From an uncultured Helicobacter sp. (lineage in GTDB: Bacteria > Campylobacterota > Campylobacteria > Campylobacterales > Helicobacteraceae), in NCBI GenBank assembly GCA_949287835.1, contig CASEHV010000033.1:1-64000 (forward strand): a DNA stretch of 64,000 nt, given 5' to 3'. Positions 29,170 through 38,393 of the stretch are shown in pieces. How positions within the stretch are numbered: position 1 is the stretch's first letter; each line of letters begins with the position of its first letter. The notes under the pieces were generated by a model, which was not told where the DNA came from, ran no database searches, and was given only the letters and a program-made list of their open reading frames with translations. The position numbers were made by a program, and so were the translations under genes.

Positions 29170-29847
29170 ATGTTAGAAATCTTAATGATAGAAGACGATG
29201 TAGAGTTAGCAGAGGTTTTGAGCGACTATTTAAAGCAACACGATATTAATGTAACAAACTATGATGAGCCATACACAGGCATGTCTGCGCTTGCTACTAG
29301 GAATTTTGACTTATTGCTACTAGATTTGACATTGCCAAATTTGGACGGGCTTGAGGTTTGTAAGAAAGTGGCAAAACAAAAAAATATTCCAATCATCATA
29401 TCTTCGGCTAGAAGTGATGTCAATGATAAGGTAAAAGCGCTTGATAACGGAGCAGATGATTACATTCCAAAGCCATACGACCCAAAGGAATTAGTGGCTA
29501 GAATACAATCTTTGCTTAGAAGATATTCACAGAAATTAGCAGAGCAGAGAAATGCAGATAGCTCTACATTTAGAATCGACAAAGATACAAGAGAGATTTA
29601 TTTTAAAGACAAAAAGCTAGATTTAACGCGTGCAGAATATGAGATTCTAACTCTTTTGATTAGCAAAAAGGGACATGTCTTTAGCAGGGAGGCAATAGCT
29701 ATTGAATCTGAATCTATCAATCCAGAAAGTTCAAATAAAAGCATAGACGTAATCATCGGGAGGCTAAGGTCAAAAATAGAGGAAAATCCCAAAAATCCAC
29801 AATACATTATATCCGTTCGCGGCGTTGGATATAAGCTTGAGGCTTGA
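29170..29847 (+). CDS. arsR: OmpR-family response regulator, ArsR (acid-response) type
   Basis: A 225-residue two-component regulator. The receiver domain (about 1-120) has the acidic pair IEDD, the phospho-acceptor Asp in [16 protein letters not shown], and the Lys of [10 protein letters not shown]. The winged-helix domain has [20 protein letters not shown] and [19 protein letters not shown] with RGVGYKLE at the end. The protein is close throughout to H. pylori ArsR (HP0166), which controls acid-responsive genes including urease. The start at 29170 follows ATAGGAGATTGCAA; the frame extends upstream without support. The partner kinase ArsS, adjacent in H. pylori, is not here: the next gene (hemL) is on the other strand. 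Confidence 0.92.
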   Translation: MLEILMIEDDVELAEVLSDYLKQHDINVTNYDEPYTGMSALATRNFDLLLLDLTLPNLDGLEVCKKVAKQKNIPIIISSARSDVNDKVKALDNGADDYIPKPYDPKELVARIQSLLRRYSQKLAEQRNADSSTFRIDKDTREIYFKDKKLDLTRAEYEILTLLISKKGHVFSREAIAIESESINPESSNKSIDVIIGRLRSKIEENPKNPQYIISVRGVGYKLEA

Positions 29848-29988
29848 TTTTTAGAATCTATAAATTACCATAGCTTAAAGAAACAAAAGATTCCAAAATA
29901 AATCTTTAGGGGCTTTTGTTTATAGCCTCCAAATTCGTATGCTAATCAGCAATAGACATTTGTCCTTTATAATATTTTTTACTTGAGA

Positions 29989-31281
29989 TTAACCCATAAT
30001 CTCTTTCAAACTATCCTTTATTTTCTGCAATACATTATCAATAATATTTTCATTAAATGCCGAGCATATAAAGCTAGTTTCAAATTGTGAAGGTGCAAAA
30101 TTGACACCTTTCTCAAGCATCTTAGCATGGAATTTAGCATATAGATTCGTATCACTTTTACTTGCACTATCCCAGTCTATCACTTCATTCTCATTAAAGA
30201 AAAATCCAGCCATGCTACCACGCAAAACACCTTGGAAAGGAATACTAAGAGAGTGTGCTATCTCTGTAAAGCCATCTATGAATCTTGCCCCAAGAGATTC
30301 TAATCTATCATAAAAGCTAGAATCCTCCGTAATCTTAGCTAGTGTAGCAAGCCCCGCTGAGACGGCTATGGGATTCCCGCTTAGAGTGCCAGCCTGATAT
30401 ACACCGCCCATAGGGGAGAGTAAATCCATGATTTCTGCCCTGCCGCCAAATGCTGCAAGTGGGAATCCTCCCCCGATGACCTTACCATAAGTGCTTAAAT
30501 CACCTACCACCCCATAGTATGGATAAGAGCCTTTTAGAGATGCACGAAAGCCACTCATGACCTCATCTAGGATTAATACAATATTTTCCTTATCGCATAT
30601 CTCACGCAGACCCTGCAAAAACTCCTTTCTAGCAGGTACTAAGCCCATGTTACCCGCTATTGGCTCTATGATGATAACGCCTACATTTTTGCTTAATCTT
30701 AGACATTCTCTAACAGAATCTAAATCATTATACTTCGCCACGAGAGTATGCTTTGCAATATCTTCTATCACGCCCTTAGAGCTAGTCTCTCCAAAGGTAG
30801 CAAGACCACTTCCCCCCTTTACTAGCAATCCATCGCTATGTCCGTGATAGCAACCCTCAAACTTTATAATATCATCTCTGCCACTATAAGCACGTCCTAG
30901 CCTAATGGCACTCATAGTAGCCTCTGTGCCACTATTTACAAGTCGTATCTTATCTAATCCATCGCAGATTCTAATAATCTCCTTTGCCAAATTCGTCTCA
31001 AGCTCCGTTGGCGCACCATAGCTAAAGCCATTCTCGATAGCGTCCTTTAGCACATTTTTCACAAACTGATGTCCATGCCCTAGTATCATAGGTCCGTATG
31101 CTTGCACAAAATCTATGTAGTAGTTATTATCCTCATCAATCAAATGTGCCCCGCACCCCTTTTTTATGAATCTAGGTGTGCCTCCTACACTTCCAAAGGC
31201 TCTCACAGGTGAATTTACCCCCCCTGCTATAACCTGCTTTGCCTCATTAAAATCATTTATGCTTGTTAGAATCTCTTGCAT
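29989..31281 (-). CDS. hemL: Glutamate-1-semialdehyde 2,1-aminomutase
   Basis: A 430-residue PLP enzyme making 5-aminolevulinate in the C5 heme pathway. Family marks are [51 protein letters not shown], and the PLP lysine in [16 protein letters not shown]. The start at 31281 follows AAGGACACTC; upstream extension of the frame lacks a binding site. A 141-bp convergent gap toward arsR holds no gene. Confidence 0.95.
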   Translation of the reverse strand: MQEILTSINDFNEAKQVIAGGVNSPVRAFGSVGGTPRFIKKGCGAHLIDEDNNYYIDFVQAYGPMILGHGHQFVKNVLKDAIENGFSYGAPTELETNLAKEIIRICDGLDKIRLVNSGTEATMSAIRLGRAYSGRDDIIKFEGCYHGHSDGLLVKGGSGLATFGETSSKGVIEDIAKHTLVAKYNDLDSVRECLRLSKNVGVIIIEPIAGNMGLVPARKEFLQGLREICDKENIVLILDEVMSGFRASLKGSYPYYGVVGDLSTYGKVIGGGFPLAAFGGRAEIMDLLSPMGGVYQAGTLSGNPIAVSAGLATLAKITEDSSFYDRLESLGARFIDGFTEIAHSLSIPFQGVLRGSMAGFFFNENEVIDWDSASKSDTNLYAKFHAKMLEKGVNFAPSQFETSFICSAFNENIIDNVLQKIKDSLKEIMG

Positions 31282-31320
31282 GAGTGTCCTTAGAATTACT
31301 ATAAGTGCATTATACAACTA

Positions 31321-32672
31321 TTATGTGATTTTAATCTTAGCAAATAAGATAGCAAGGATTCCGAATATACATACTCCTCCCATGCAAAATAGCCATGTAT
31401 AAAAAAGACCATGATGCAAAACTAATCCTAAAATAGTATTTAGCAGTGCAAAATATACAATACTAAGTATTGTATATGAGAGAGAATAATTACTAATGAA
31501 AGATGTTTTAAAATCTGGGTCGCAGATTCTAAGTAATAAAACACCTGTCAAAAATACTCCTGTGCAACAACCAAGTGCCGCTATCATGTGTTCAAACCAA
31601 TGCTCCTTTAACAAAAAATAACACATTACATAAAGAAATCCTATTGTAAAAATAAATCCTAGAATCATCATAACCAAAAGTGGCAAAAGATATAAAAATA
31701 CCGTATCCACTTTCAAAGATGAGATTGCTGCGATGACTGCAAATTCTGTTAGGCTTCCTGCGATTCTTGATTTTACTCTATCATCTACTAAAAAATCTAA
31801 TTTTAGCTTTAGCATAATACCCCACACGATAAACATAAATACTATTGCATAAGCCCAAATAGAAATTTCCTTTAGCAAAAAGATATTATGTGTTTTTACA
31901 ATATCTACCACAAAATAAGATAGACCACAGACCATTAGTATTATTGCTAAATGAAATGCCAAAGAATCGACAGAGGCAGAAAGCGTTGTTTCTCTACCCA
32001 TGCTAGATTGTTTGCTCTCATCTTTGATATAGCCGATTTTGTAGCTCTGTGGAATGTCTGAGACTTTCTTTAAAATACTTGTATGTCCCTTTCTTGATGA
32101 TATGTTGATTAGCAACATGCCTAAAAGGATTCCACCCACAAGACCAAATGTAGCCGTTGTGATAGCTACCCCTTGTGCGTCCTGACAATATCCTAAACCT
32201 GCATTTTGTAGCATTGTGGCCAAAAGACCAGCCGTTCCATGTCCACCGACATATCCTATGCCGAGTTCCCAGCCAAATGTATCATAAAAATCATAAGAGG
32301 GAAATATAAATTGGATTCCAAATCCTAGTGCAAATTGCATCATAGCCACACAAAGCATAATAAACGCAAGTGGTAATACATTTCTGCTAGACGATAAACT
32401 AGATTTTAGCTTTAACCCAAAGGAACGGAGGCAACAATCGGGACTATGAGGATTCCGGGTAGTAATGCGTAAATTTGTAACCATTCTTTTGGAATCTTTA
32501 AAACTCCAAGGCAGTTTGGACCAAGAATAAATAAAATAAAGCCACCAATCACAGAGGCTGGTAAGAATGTCTTACCAAAAATCTTTACCTTTGCTCTCAA
32601 AAAAACGCCAAGAAGTAAAAAAACACTAAGCAATCCAGTGCTATAAAGTATTTCTTTTAGAATCTCTGCCAT
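31321..32672 (-). pseudogene. gltS: GltS-type sodium/glutamate symporter, single frameshift
   Basis: The first 86 codons (32672 to 32412) encode a GltS N-terminus with membrane helices (LLSVFLLLGVFLRAKVKIFG, PASVIGGFILFILGP) that ends at a premature stop after VPIVASVPLG. The next frame continues directly with LKLKSSL and about 360 residues of GltS, including GGHGTAGLLA and the second half of the helices. One extra G in the G3 tract at 32416-32418 would join them into a single protein of about 450 residues. The enzyme class imports glutamate with Na+. The break may be a real mutation or a read error. It ends 39 bp downstream of hemL's start on the same strand, so it lies upstream in one likely transcript. 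Confidence 0.8.
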
Positions 32673-32704
32673 TTATTTTCCCTCTTTTTTCAATAAATTT
32701 ATAT

Positions 32705-32729
32705 TGATAATACTCAATAATTGCTATTA
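32705..32729 (+). promoter_or_regulatory. Candidate NikR box overlapping the ureA promoter
   Basis: TGATA (32705-32709), 15 bp, TATTA (32725-32729) fits the TRWYA-N15-TRWYA operator pattern described for Helicobacter NikR. The second half-site overlaps TATTAT (32725-32730), a plausible -10 box 35 bp before the ureA start. A 6-bp inverted repeat AATAAT/ATTATT (32716-32731) also lies inside. The pattern is degenerate and A+T rich, so a chance match is possible. Confidence 0.4.
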
Positions 32730-32764
32730 TTACCAAAAAATAGTTTTTAAACAAAGGACAATTC

Positions 32765-33436
32765 ATGCGTTTGCACCCACGAGAGCTGGAAAAACTCATG
32801 CTACATTATGCAGGTGATTTGGCAAAGAGACGTAAGGAAAGAGGCATAAAGCTAAATTATGTCGAGAGCATAGCCTATATCTCTATGGAGATTATGGAGA
32901 AAGCAAGAGAGGGCAAGATGAGTGTAGCCGAGCTTATGAGCTATGGAAAGACATTGCTAAAAAGTGATGATGTCCTAAGTGGCGTGGCAAATCTCATAGA
33001 GGAAGTGCAGGTAGAGGCACATTTCCCAGATGGTGTAAAGCTTGTGAGTGTGCATAAGCCAATCCACGCACTAGATGAAAATATAGCAGGGGAGATAATC
33101 CTCTCTAGCAAGGATATAACGATAAATAGCGGCAAAGATTCCATTAGCCTAGAGGTGATTAATACCTCTGATAGACCCGTGCAGGTAGGCAGTCATTTTC
33201 ATTTCTTCGAGGTTAATAAGGCACTTGATTTTGAGCGAGATAAAGCCTATGGAAAGCGGCTAGACATTCCATCTGGCACATGTGTGCGTTTTGAGCCCGG
33301 TGAGAAAAAAAGCGTAGAGTTAATAGATTTTGGGGGAAATGAAAGGCTATATGGCTTTAATGATTTGACAAATGGGGATATTAAAAGCAATGCGGAATCT
33401 GCACTAAAAAAAGTAGAGAAATTTATCAAAGGATAG
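32765..33436 (+). CDS. ureA: Urease small subunit (fused gamma-beta), possibly UreA2 type
   Basis: A 223-residue Helicobacter-type urease subunit, in which the gamma and beta chains of other bacteria are fused. The gamma part starts [20 protein letters not shown]; the beta part has [14 protein letters not shown] and [18 protein letters not shown]. It is shorter at the C-terminus than the 238-residue H. pylori UreA and lacks the usual last 15 residues. Urease splits urea to ammonia and carbamate; in Helicobacter it counters acid. No ureI, E, F, G or H gene follows, unlike the nickel urease operon. That arrangement matches the ureA2B2 pair of H. mustelae and relatives, reported as an iron-dependent urease; assignment to that type is inference. 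Confidence 0.88.
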   Translation: MRLHPRELEKLMLHYAGDLAKRRKERGIKLNYVESIAYISMEIMEKAREGKMSVAELMSYGKTLLKSDDVLSGVANLIEEVQVEAHFPDGVKLVSVHKPIHALDENIAGEIILSSKDITINSGKDSISLEVINTSDRPVQVGSHFHFFEVNKALDFERDKAYGKRLDIPSGTCVRFEPGEKKSVELIDFGGNERLYGFNDLTNGDIKSNAESALKKVEKFIKG

Positions 33437-33438
33437 TT

Positions 33439-35148
33439 ATGAGAGTTATGAAACGAAGTGATTATGTCTCCATGTATGGACCAAGCATTGGTGATAAGGT
33501 GCGTCTAGCAGATACAAATCTCTTTGCAGAAGTAGAAAAAGACTATGCACTATATGGCGAGGAGATTAAATTTGGCGGTGGTAAGAATATCCGAGATGGT
33601 ATGGCACAAAGTGTTAGTGCAGGTAGCGAGGCGCTTGATTTAGTCATTACCAATGCTTTGATTATTGATTATAGTGGCATTATAAAGGCAGATATAGGAA
33701 TCAAAGATGGCAAGATAGCAGGCATAGGCAAGGCAGGGAATCCAGATATTCAAGATGGCATAACAAAAGGCATGGTAGTAGGCACTAGCACGGAGGTAAT
33801 AGCAGGAGAGAATCTAATCGTTACCGCAGGGGGCATTGATACACATATACATTTCATATCACCCCAGCAGGTGCATACCGCTCTCTTTAGTGGAGTAACG
33901 ACCCTCATAGGTGGCGGCATGGGACCTAGTGCTGGCACGAATGCAACTACTATAACACCAGGAGTTGAGAATCTAGCAAGTATTCTAAAAGCAGCACAAG
34001 AGTATCCCATAAACCTAGGCTTTTTTGGCAAGGGGAATACCTCAAATGAGCAGCAGTTAGAGGAGCAGATAAAAGCGGGGGCACTAGGTTTTAAGGTGCA
34101 TGAGGATTGGGGAAGCACACCCTCTGCCATTAATCACGCCCTAAATATCGCAGATAAATATGACGTTCAAGTGGCAATCCACACCGATACTCTAAATGAG
34201 GGTGGCTGCATAGAGGATACACTAAAGGCAATCAATGGACGCACGATACATACCTTTCACACAGAGGGTGCAGGCGGCGGACATGCCCCAGATATTATCA
34301 AAGCTGCTGGATATATCAATGTCCTCCCTGCCTCGACTAATCCCACCCTACCCTTTACAAAAAACACTGCCGATGAGCATTTAGACATGCTTATGGTATG
34401 TCATCATTTAGATAAGAAAATAAAAGAGGACGTAGCCTTTGCAGATTCTAGAATCCGACCTGAGACCATAGCTGCCGAAGATGTTTTGCATGATATGGGA
34501 ATCTTCTCTATCACTAGCTCAGATTCTCAAGCAATGGGGCGCGTGGGAGAAGTGATTTTACGCACATGGCAGATGGCACATAAAAATAAGGCAGAGTTCT
34601 CATCGCTAAAAGAGGAGAGCGGAGATAATGATAATTTTAGAATCAAACGTTACATAGCAAAATACACCATAAATCCAGCAATAGCACATGGCATAGATTC
34701 TTATGTAGGCTCTGTGGAGGTAGGGAAATATGCAGACTTAGTGCTATGGAAGCCTTGCTTTTTTGGCACAAAGCCTGAGATGATTCTAAAAAATGGCATG
34801 ATAGTAGCTGCAAAAATGGGGGATATTAACGCCTCCATTCCCACACCAGAGCCTGTTATATATAGAGAGATGTTTGGCGCACACGGAGATGCTAAATATA
34901 AAACTAGCGTTATCTTTACTTCTAAAGCAGCCCTTGATAACGGAATCAAGGAAAAGCTAGGATTACGCAAAGAGATGTTAGCGGTGAAAAACTGTCGCAA
35001 TGTAAGCAAAAAAGATATGAAATACAATGATGTAATAGCAAAAATAGATGTCGATAGCGAGACTTATAAAGTCTGCGTCAATGGGGAGGAAATCACCTCT
35101 AAACCTGTGGATTATGTGCCTATGGGGCAGTTGTATTTCTTGTTTTAG
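33439..35148 (+). CDS. ureB: Urease large (catalytic) subunit, possibly UreB2 type
   Basis: A 569-residue urease alpha subunit, the same length as H. pylori UreB. All metal and active-site residues are present at the H. pylori positions: His136 and His138 (THIHF), the Lys219 to be carbamylated (GFKVHEDWG), His221, His248, His274, His322 in the flap (MVCHHLD), Arg338 and Asp362. It should therefore be active if metallated. It starts 2 bp after ureA ends. Downstream come azlD, a thiE-like gene and azlC rather than accessory genes. Maturation either uses accessory proteins encoded elsewhere or none, as proposed for UreA2B2. Confidence 0.95.
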   Translation: MRVMKRSDYVSMYGPSIGDKVRLADTNLFAEVEKDYALYGEEIKFGGGKNIRDGMAQSVSAGSEALDLVITNALIIDYSGIIKADIGIKDGKIAGIGKAGNPDIQDGITKGMVVGTSTEVIAGENLIVTAGGIDTHIHFISPQQVHTALFSGVTTLIGGGMGPSAGTNATTITPGVENLASILKAAQEYPINLGFFGKGNTSNEQQLEEQIKAGALGFKVHEDWGSTPSAINHALNIADKYDVQVAIHTDTLNEGGCIEDTLKAINGRTIHTFHTEGAGGGHAPDIIKAAGYINVLPASTNPTLPFTKNTADEHLDMLMVCHHLDKKIKEDVAFADSRIRPETIAAEDVLHDMGIFSITSSDSQAMGRVGEVILRTWQMAHKNKAEFSSLKEESGDNDNFRIKRYIAKYTINPAIAHGIDSYVGSVEVGKYADLVLWKPCFFGTKPEMILKNGMIVAAKMGDINASIPTPEPVIYREMFGAHGDAKYKTSVIFTSKAALDNGIKEKLGLRKEMLAVKNCRNVSKKDMKYNDVIAKIDVDSETYKVCVNGEEITSKPVDYVPMGQLYFLF

Positions 35149-35157
35149 AGGATATGT

Positions 35158-35475
35158 ATGATTCTGATTATATGCGTTATTGCTTTGGTTACCGCTTTAA
35201 CTAGATTTTTACCATTTTTTGTTTTTTACAAAAAAGTGCCAAATTTTATATCAAATCTTGGAAAGATTCTGCCATCTAGTCTTATCGCAATGATTTTTAT
35301 ATATTCATGCAAGGATTTTATAGTAAGTATCGGAAGTGATTCTAATATGTTTGGAATCATGGGCTTTATTAGCGTTATTTTTACGCTAATAATACACCTA
35401 ATATTTAAGAATTTTATATTAAGCATTGTGTGTGGCACGATTTTTCACATAGTATTAGTAAATAATCTGTCATGA
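35158..35475 (+). CDS. azlD: AzlD-type branched-chain amino acid export subunit
   Basis: A 105-residue membrane protein with about three to four hydrophobic helices and the family signature ALTRFLPFFVF near residue 14. AzlD is the small partner of AzlC in a two-component exporter of branched-chain amino acids. Its start lies 9 bp after ureB, and its end overlaps the next gene by 4 bp (ATGA). AzlC is encoded two genes further on, so the pair is split by the thiE-like gene. Confidence 0.82.
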   Translation: MILIICVIALVTALTRFLPFFVFYKKVPNFISNLGKILPSSLIAMIFIYSCKDFIVSIGSDSNMFGIMGFISVIFTLIIHLIFKNFILSIVCGTIFHIVLVNNLS

Positions 35476-36086
35476 TTAAATCTTATCTAATCACAGATAG
35501 TAGCTATTATGACTACATGGATGGCTCTGCATATATCAGATTCAAAGAGAATTTTTTATCTGTGTATAATAAAAGTATGCCAATATCATTTGCGGCATTT
35601 AGATATGCAAATCATGCTATGCTAGATGATAATGAATTTGATGTATTAAAGACTTTCATAGAACTATGCGTTAAGTATGACATAGAACCTATTGTGAATC
35701 TTTCCTCTTTTAAGATTGAGATTCTCTCTTTCTTACATAAATATGGTATTAGAATTGGTCTGCATTTTAAAGAAAATGATATTGATATGCTAGATAGAAA
35801 TGTGATAGATAATATTGATGGAATCACATTTTATAGTGCACATAATCTTTCAAGTGCTAGATATGCTCTAAATCTCGGTATAGACTATATAACCATTAGT
35901 CCGATTTTCTATGATAAAGGGAATAAAGCACTAGGTATTGAATTTTTAAGACAAATGCCAGATGACATAAAGTGTAGATGCTTTGCACTAGGTGGAGTAA
36001 ATAGCATCAATCGCATTAATCTTGTCGCAGAAAGCGGCGTTTTTGGCTTTGCTAGTATTAGCTATTTTTCACAATATTGTCTTTAG
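35472..36086 (+). CDS. Thiamine-phosphate synthase/TenI-like protein
   Basis: A 204-residue TIM-barrel protein of the ThiE/TenI superfamily. The C-terminal half has YITISPIFYDKGNKALGIEF and ALGGVNSINRINLVAESGVF, the phosphate-binding and closing strands of the family; the N-terminal half is weakly conserved. ThiE joins the thiazole and pyrimidine moieties of thiamine, whereas TenI proteins are isomerases that share the fold. Without the pyrophosphate-binding residues being clear, either is possible. It overlaps azlD by 4 bp and lies 36 bp before azlC, an unusual place for a thiamine gene. Confidence 0.65.
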   Translation: MIKSYLITDSSYYDYMDGSAYIRFKENFLSVYNKSMPISFAAFRYANHAMLDDNEFDVLKTFIELCVKYDIEPIVNLSSFKIEILSFLHKYGIRIGLHFKENDIDMLDRNVIDNIDGITFYSAHNLSSARYALNLGIDYITISPIFYDKGNKALGIEFLRQMPDDIKCRCFALGGVNSINRINLVAESGVFGFASISYFSQYCL

Positions 36087-36122
36087 CTTTTGCGATATAA
36101 TCATTTTTATTTGGGGAAAGCA

Positions 36123-36848
36123 ATGTTTAATAATGAAATAGAATCTATTCGCAAAGCATTTCCACACACGACTCCTATTATGATAACCTACATTATTATG
36201 GGAGCTGTGTTCGGCGTTATGATGGTTAGCAACGGATATAGTCCTCTTATTAGTCTGTTGATGGCTTGTATTATCTATGCTGGAGCAATGCAATTTGTAT
36301 CTGTTTCACTACTTAGCGGAAGTGTGCCTTTGACTTCTATTATTATTCTATCACTTAGTATTAATGCAAGGCAGTTTTTTTATGCTATTGCTAGTTTGCG
36401 TAGATATGGATACAGAGAGGGTAGTGCGTTTCCTAGCTGGAAGAGATACTATCTTATGTTTAGCGTTACAGATGAGACTTTTGCTATTTTGAATCTTAGA
36501 GACAATAATAAGGAAAAAATAGATTATGAGAGTGATTTAAATATTATGTTTTATATTTCTCTACTTAACCAAATATATTGGATTATTGGCTGCGTAGCGG
36601 GAAACATACTCGGTAATTACATAGCTTTTATACAAGATATAAAAGGATTAGATTTTATAGTCATTGCTACCTTTAGTGTTCTCTTGTATGAGAATCTTAA
36701 AAATAAAAGTAACCATGTAGCAATATTTATTGGTGTGGTATGCACTATGATATGTCTTTTTATAGATAGAGAAAACTTTCTAATATATTCTCTCATTAGC
36801 ATTGTGTGTATTTTATCGATACTGCAAAAGATGAAATGGAAGAATTAA
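36123..36848 (+). CDS. azlC: AzlC-type branched-chain amino acid exporter
   Basis: A 241-residue membrane protein with AzlC features: IMGAVFGVMMVSNGY, IYAGAMQFVSVSLLSG and LSINARQFFYAIASLRRY. It works with AzlD. The ATG at 36123 is preceded by GGGGAAAGCA; a start at 36090 would require TTG and lacks a binding site. It is the last gene of the unit ureA-ureB-azlD-thiE-like-azlC, with a terminator 84 bp downstream. Confidence 0.85.
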   Translation: MFNNEIESIRKAFPHTTPIMITYIIMGAVFGVMMVSNGYSPLISLLMACIIYAGAMQFVSVSLLSGSVPLTSIIILSLSINARQFFYAIASLRRYGYREGSAFPSWKRYYLMFSVTDETFAILNLRDNNKEKIDYESDLNIMFYISLLNQIYWIIGCVAGNILGNYIAFIQDIKGLDFIVIATFSVLLYENLKNKSNHVAIFIGVVCTMICLFIDRENFLIYSLISIVCILSILQKMKWKN

Positions 36849-36931
36849 GTAGTGCTTAAAACTATTTATTATATAGATTTATTAAATATTTTTGCTCTCA
36901 ACAAAACTACATTTTTCCATGTTAAATTTGA

Positions 36932-36955
36932 CTATCTTTTTAAGATAGATTTTTA
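36932..36955 (+). terminator. Rho-independent terminator after azlC
   Basis: CTATCTT-TTT-AAGATAG (7-bp arms, 3-nt loop) is followed by ATTTTT. The stem is weak in G/C, but position and T-run are right for the end of the ureA-azlC unit. The remainder of the 248-bp gap up to 37097 is A+T rich with a TGATAATAT -10-like element near 37018. Confidence 0.6.
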
Positions 36956-37096
36956 CCATATTTGATATTACATCGTGCAATTTTTATTTACGTTTTATTG
37001 ATTTTTAGATTTTTTTTTGATAATATGCTAGGCAAAGACTTGAAGGGATTTATTTCCACGATAGTATTTTATATTTCATTTTTAGAAGGTGCAGAA

Positions 37097-37711
37097 ATGC
37101 TAGACTATAAACAAGTGTTAGGTCAATCTGTAAAGGTTGGTCTGGTGGTTGGCTCTATATTGGTGCTAACAGCCTGCTCTTCGTCCTCTAATTCAGCTGA
37201 TAAGGATAAGGGTGGAAATCGCAATAATGGAAATGGATATTCTGAACAACATGGATATCCTGGTGACCAAGCTTTGGAGCCTTCTGGAAGGCAACTTGCT
37301 GTATATAAATCAGCAGGTTTTTCTATCGACCCTCAATTACCACAGTATGAACCTAAGATGTTGAATGAGAATGCAAGAGGTATTGCAGTAGCATACAATA
37401 TGCCATACAATTGTAAGGTGCTAGGTGAGGTTGAAGGAAAAGATAGTGCAAATGGAAAAGCAGGACCTACTTTTGAACAAATAAGAGAAGGTGCTACAAA
37501 TGACCTTAGAAATCAAGCTGCCGACCTAGTGAGGGGTGGGCATAGACTTATGCTCTCTGTAACTAAGGAGGCGATGGTTTGTCAGATAAGGGAAGGTAAA
37601 AGCAATGAATATCGTGAAGAGGATTGCACACTATGGTCTGAAATACCAGATGGTGGACAAATTCTGTCATATAGAATTCATGCTAATGTCTTTGAGTGTG
37701 GAGAGAAGTAA
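37097..37711 (+). CDS. Four-cysteine lipoprotein, first of three tandem paralogues (DUF4156/RcsF-like)
   Basis: A 204-residue lipoprotein. The signal ends in VLTACSSS (lipobox Cys near 27), a Gly/Asn-rich linker follows (about 28-75), then a conserved domain (about 85-200). The domain has YNCKVLGEVEGKDS, a REGATNDLRNQAADLV helix, TKEAMVC, the pair EDCTLWSEIP and a final SYRIHANVFEC. The four domain cysteines and the C-x-LGEV start recall DUF4156 and RcsF outer-membrane lipoproteins, in which disulfides stabilise the fold; that link is by pattern only. The ATG at 37097 follows AAGG at 7 bp; a frame extending upstream to 36962 lacks one. It is 60 to 70 percent similar by eye to the next two genes over the domain. 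Function unknown. Confidence 0.75.
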   Translation: MLDYKQVLGQSVKVGLVVGSILVLTACSSSSNSADKDKGGNRNNGNGYSEQHGYPGDQALEPSGRQLAVYKSAGFSIDPQLPQYEPKMLNENARGIAVAYNMPYNCKVLGEVEGKDSANGKAGPTFEQIREGATNDLRNQAADLVRGGHRLMLSVTKEAMVCQIREGKSNEYREEDCTLWSEIPDGGQILSYRIHANVFECGEK

Positions 37712-37739
37712 TTTATTTTATTTTAGTTGAGGTGATATT

Positions 37740-38390
37740 ATGTTGAAAGTGGATGTTAATAAGGTTTTAAAAACTGGTTTGTTTGTATGTTTGTCTTCCT
37801 GTTTGATTTCTAGTTTATCTTACGCGGACCCATATGATGATGTTGAGCAGGATGGACAATCATATTCTGGACAAATGGAGGGTGCTAATTCAGATGCTGA
37901 TTCTCAAAGAGAGATTACAGTAACAAAAGACACAGCTAATAAAAATATTTATCCTAGTGCCGCTAGAGATTTGACTCTTACTAGAGGCATTAAAGATGCT
38001 TATTATAAACTACCTAGATTAGAAAAATATACTCCTAAGCCGCTCTCAGATGAGGCTAGAAGTATAGCTATCCTTAATGGTGTGCCTTTGTTGTGTAAGT
38101 TTATGGGTGAAGTTGAAGGTATTGATGGCTCTGATGGAAGAGCCGCTCCTTCTTTTGAAGAAATTAGAGAAGGTGCACTTAATGACTTAAGAAATGCTAC
38201 TTTGGATTTGGTAGATTCTCAAAGAGATAAAGTGGTGATTACTCCCACAAAAGAGGCTATGACTTGTGAAACCATGATTGGTGAAAATCAATATGAGGAG
38301 AGCAACTGCACCTCTTGGACAAAAATACCAAACAATGGCAAAATCTTATATTACAGAATTCATGCTAATGTTTATGCGTGTGGGAGGTAA
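37740..38390 (+). CDS. Four-cysteine exported protein, second tandem paralogue, unclear anchoring
   Basis: A 216-residue paralogue of its two neighbours. The signal region could be cut by signal peptidase I after SSLSYA (near residue 29), or by the lipoprotein pathway at the Cys of CLSSC (near 21), so membrane anchoring is uncertain, unlike its clearly lipidated siblings. The conserved domain has LLCKFMGEVEGIDGSDGRAA, REGALNDLRNATLDLV, TKEAMTC, NCTSWTKIP and YRIHANVYAC, with all four domain cysteines. It starts 28 bp after the first paralogue, preceded by GTTGAGGTGATATT. Function unknown. Confidence 0.75.
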   Translation: MLKVDVNKVLKTGLFVCLSSCLISSLSYADPYDDVEQDGQSYSGQMEGANSDADSQREITVTKDTANKNIYPSAARDLTLTRGIKDAYYKLPRLEKYTPKPLSDEARSIAILNGVPLLCKFMGEVEGIDGSDGRAAPSFEEIREGALNDLRNATLDLVDSQRDKVVITPTKEAMTCETMIGENQYEESNCTSWTKIPNNGKILYYRIHANVYACGR

Positions 38391-38393
38391 TTA

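Noticed and set aside
29880-29921. Hairpin AAACAAAAG...CTTTTGTTT between arsR and hemL
   Set aside because: Loop of more than 20 nt and competing inner pairings; too weak to call.
32701-32732. Fur box upstream of ureA
   Set aside because: The inverted AATAAT/ATTATT is compatible with many A+T-rich operators; the NikR pattern fits better and neither can be separated by eye.
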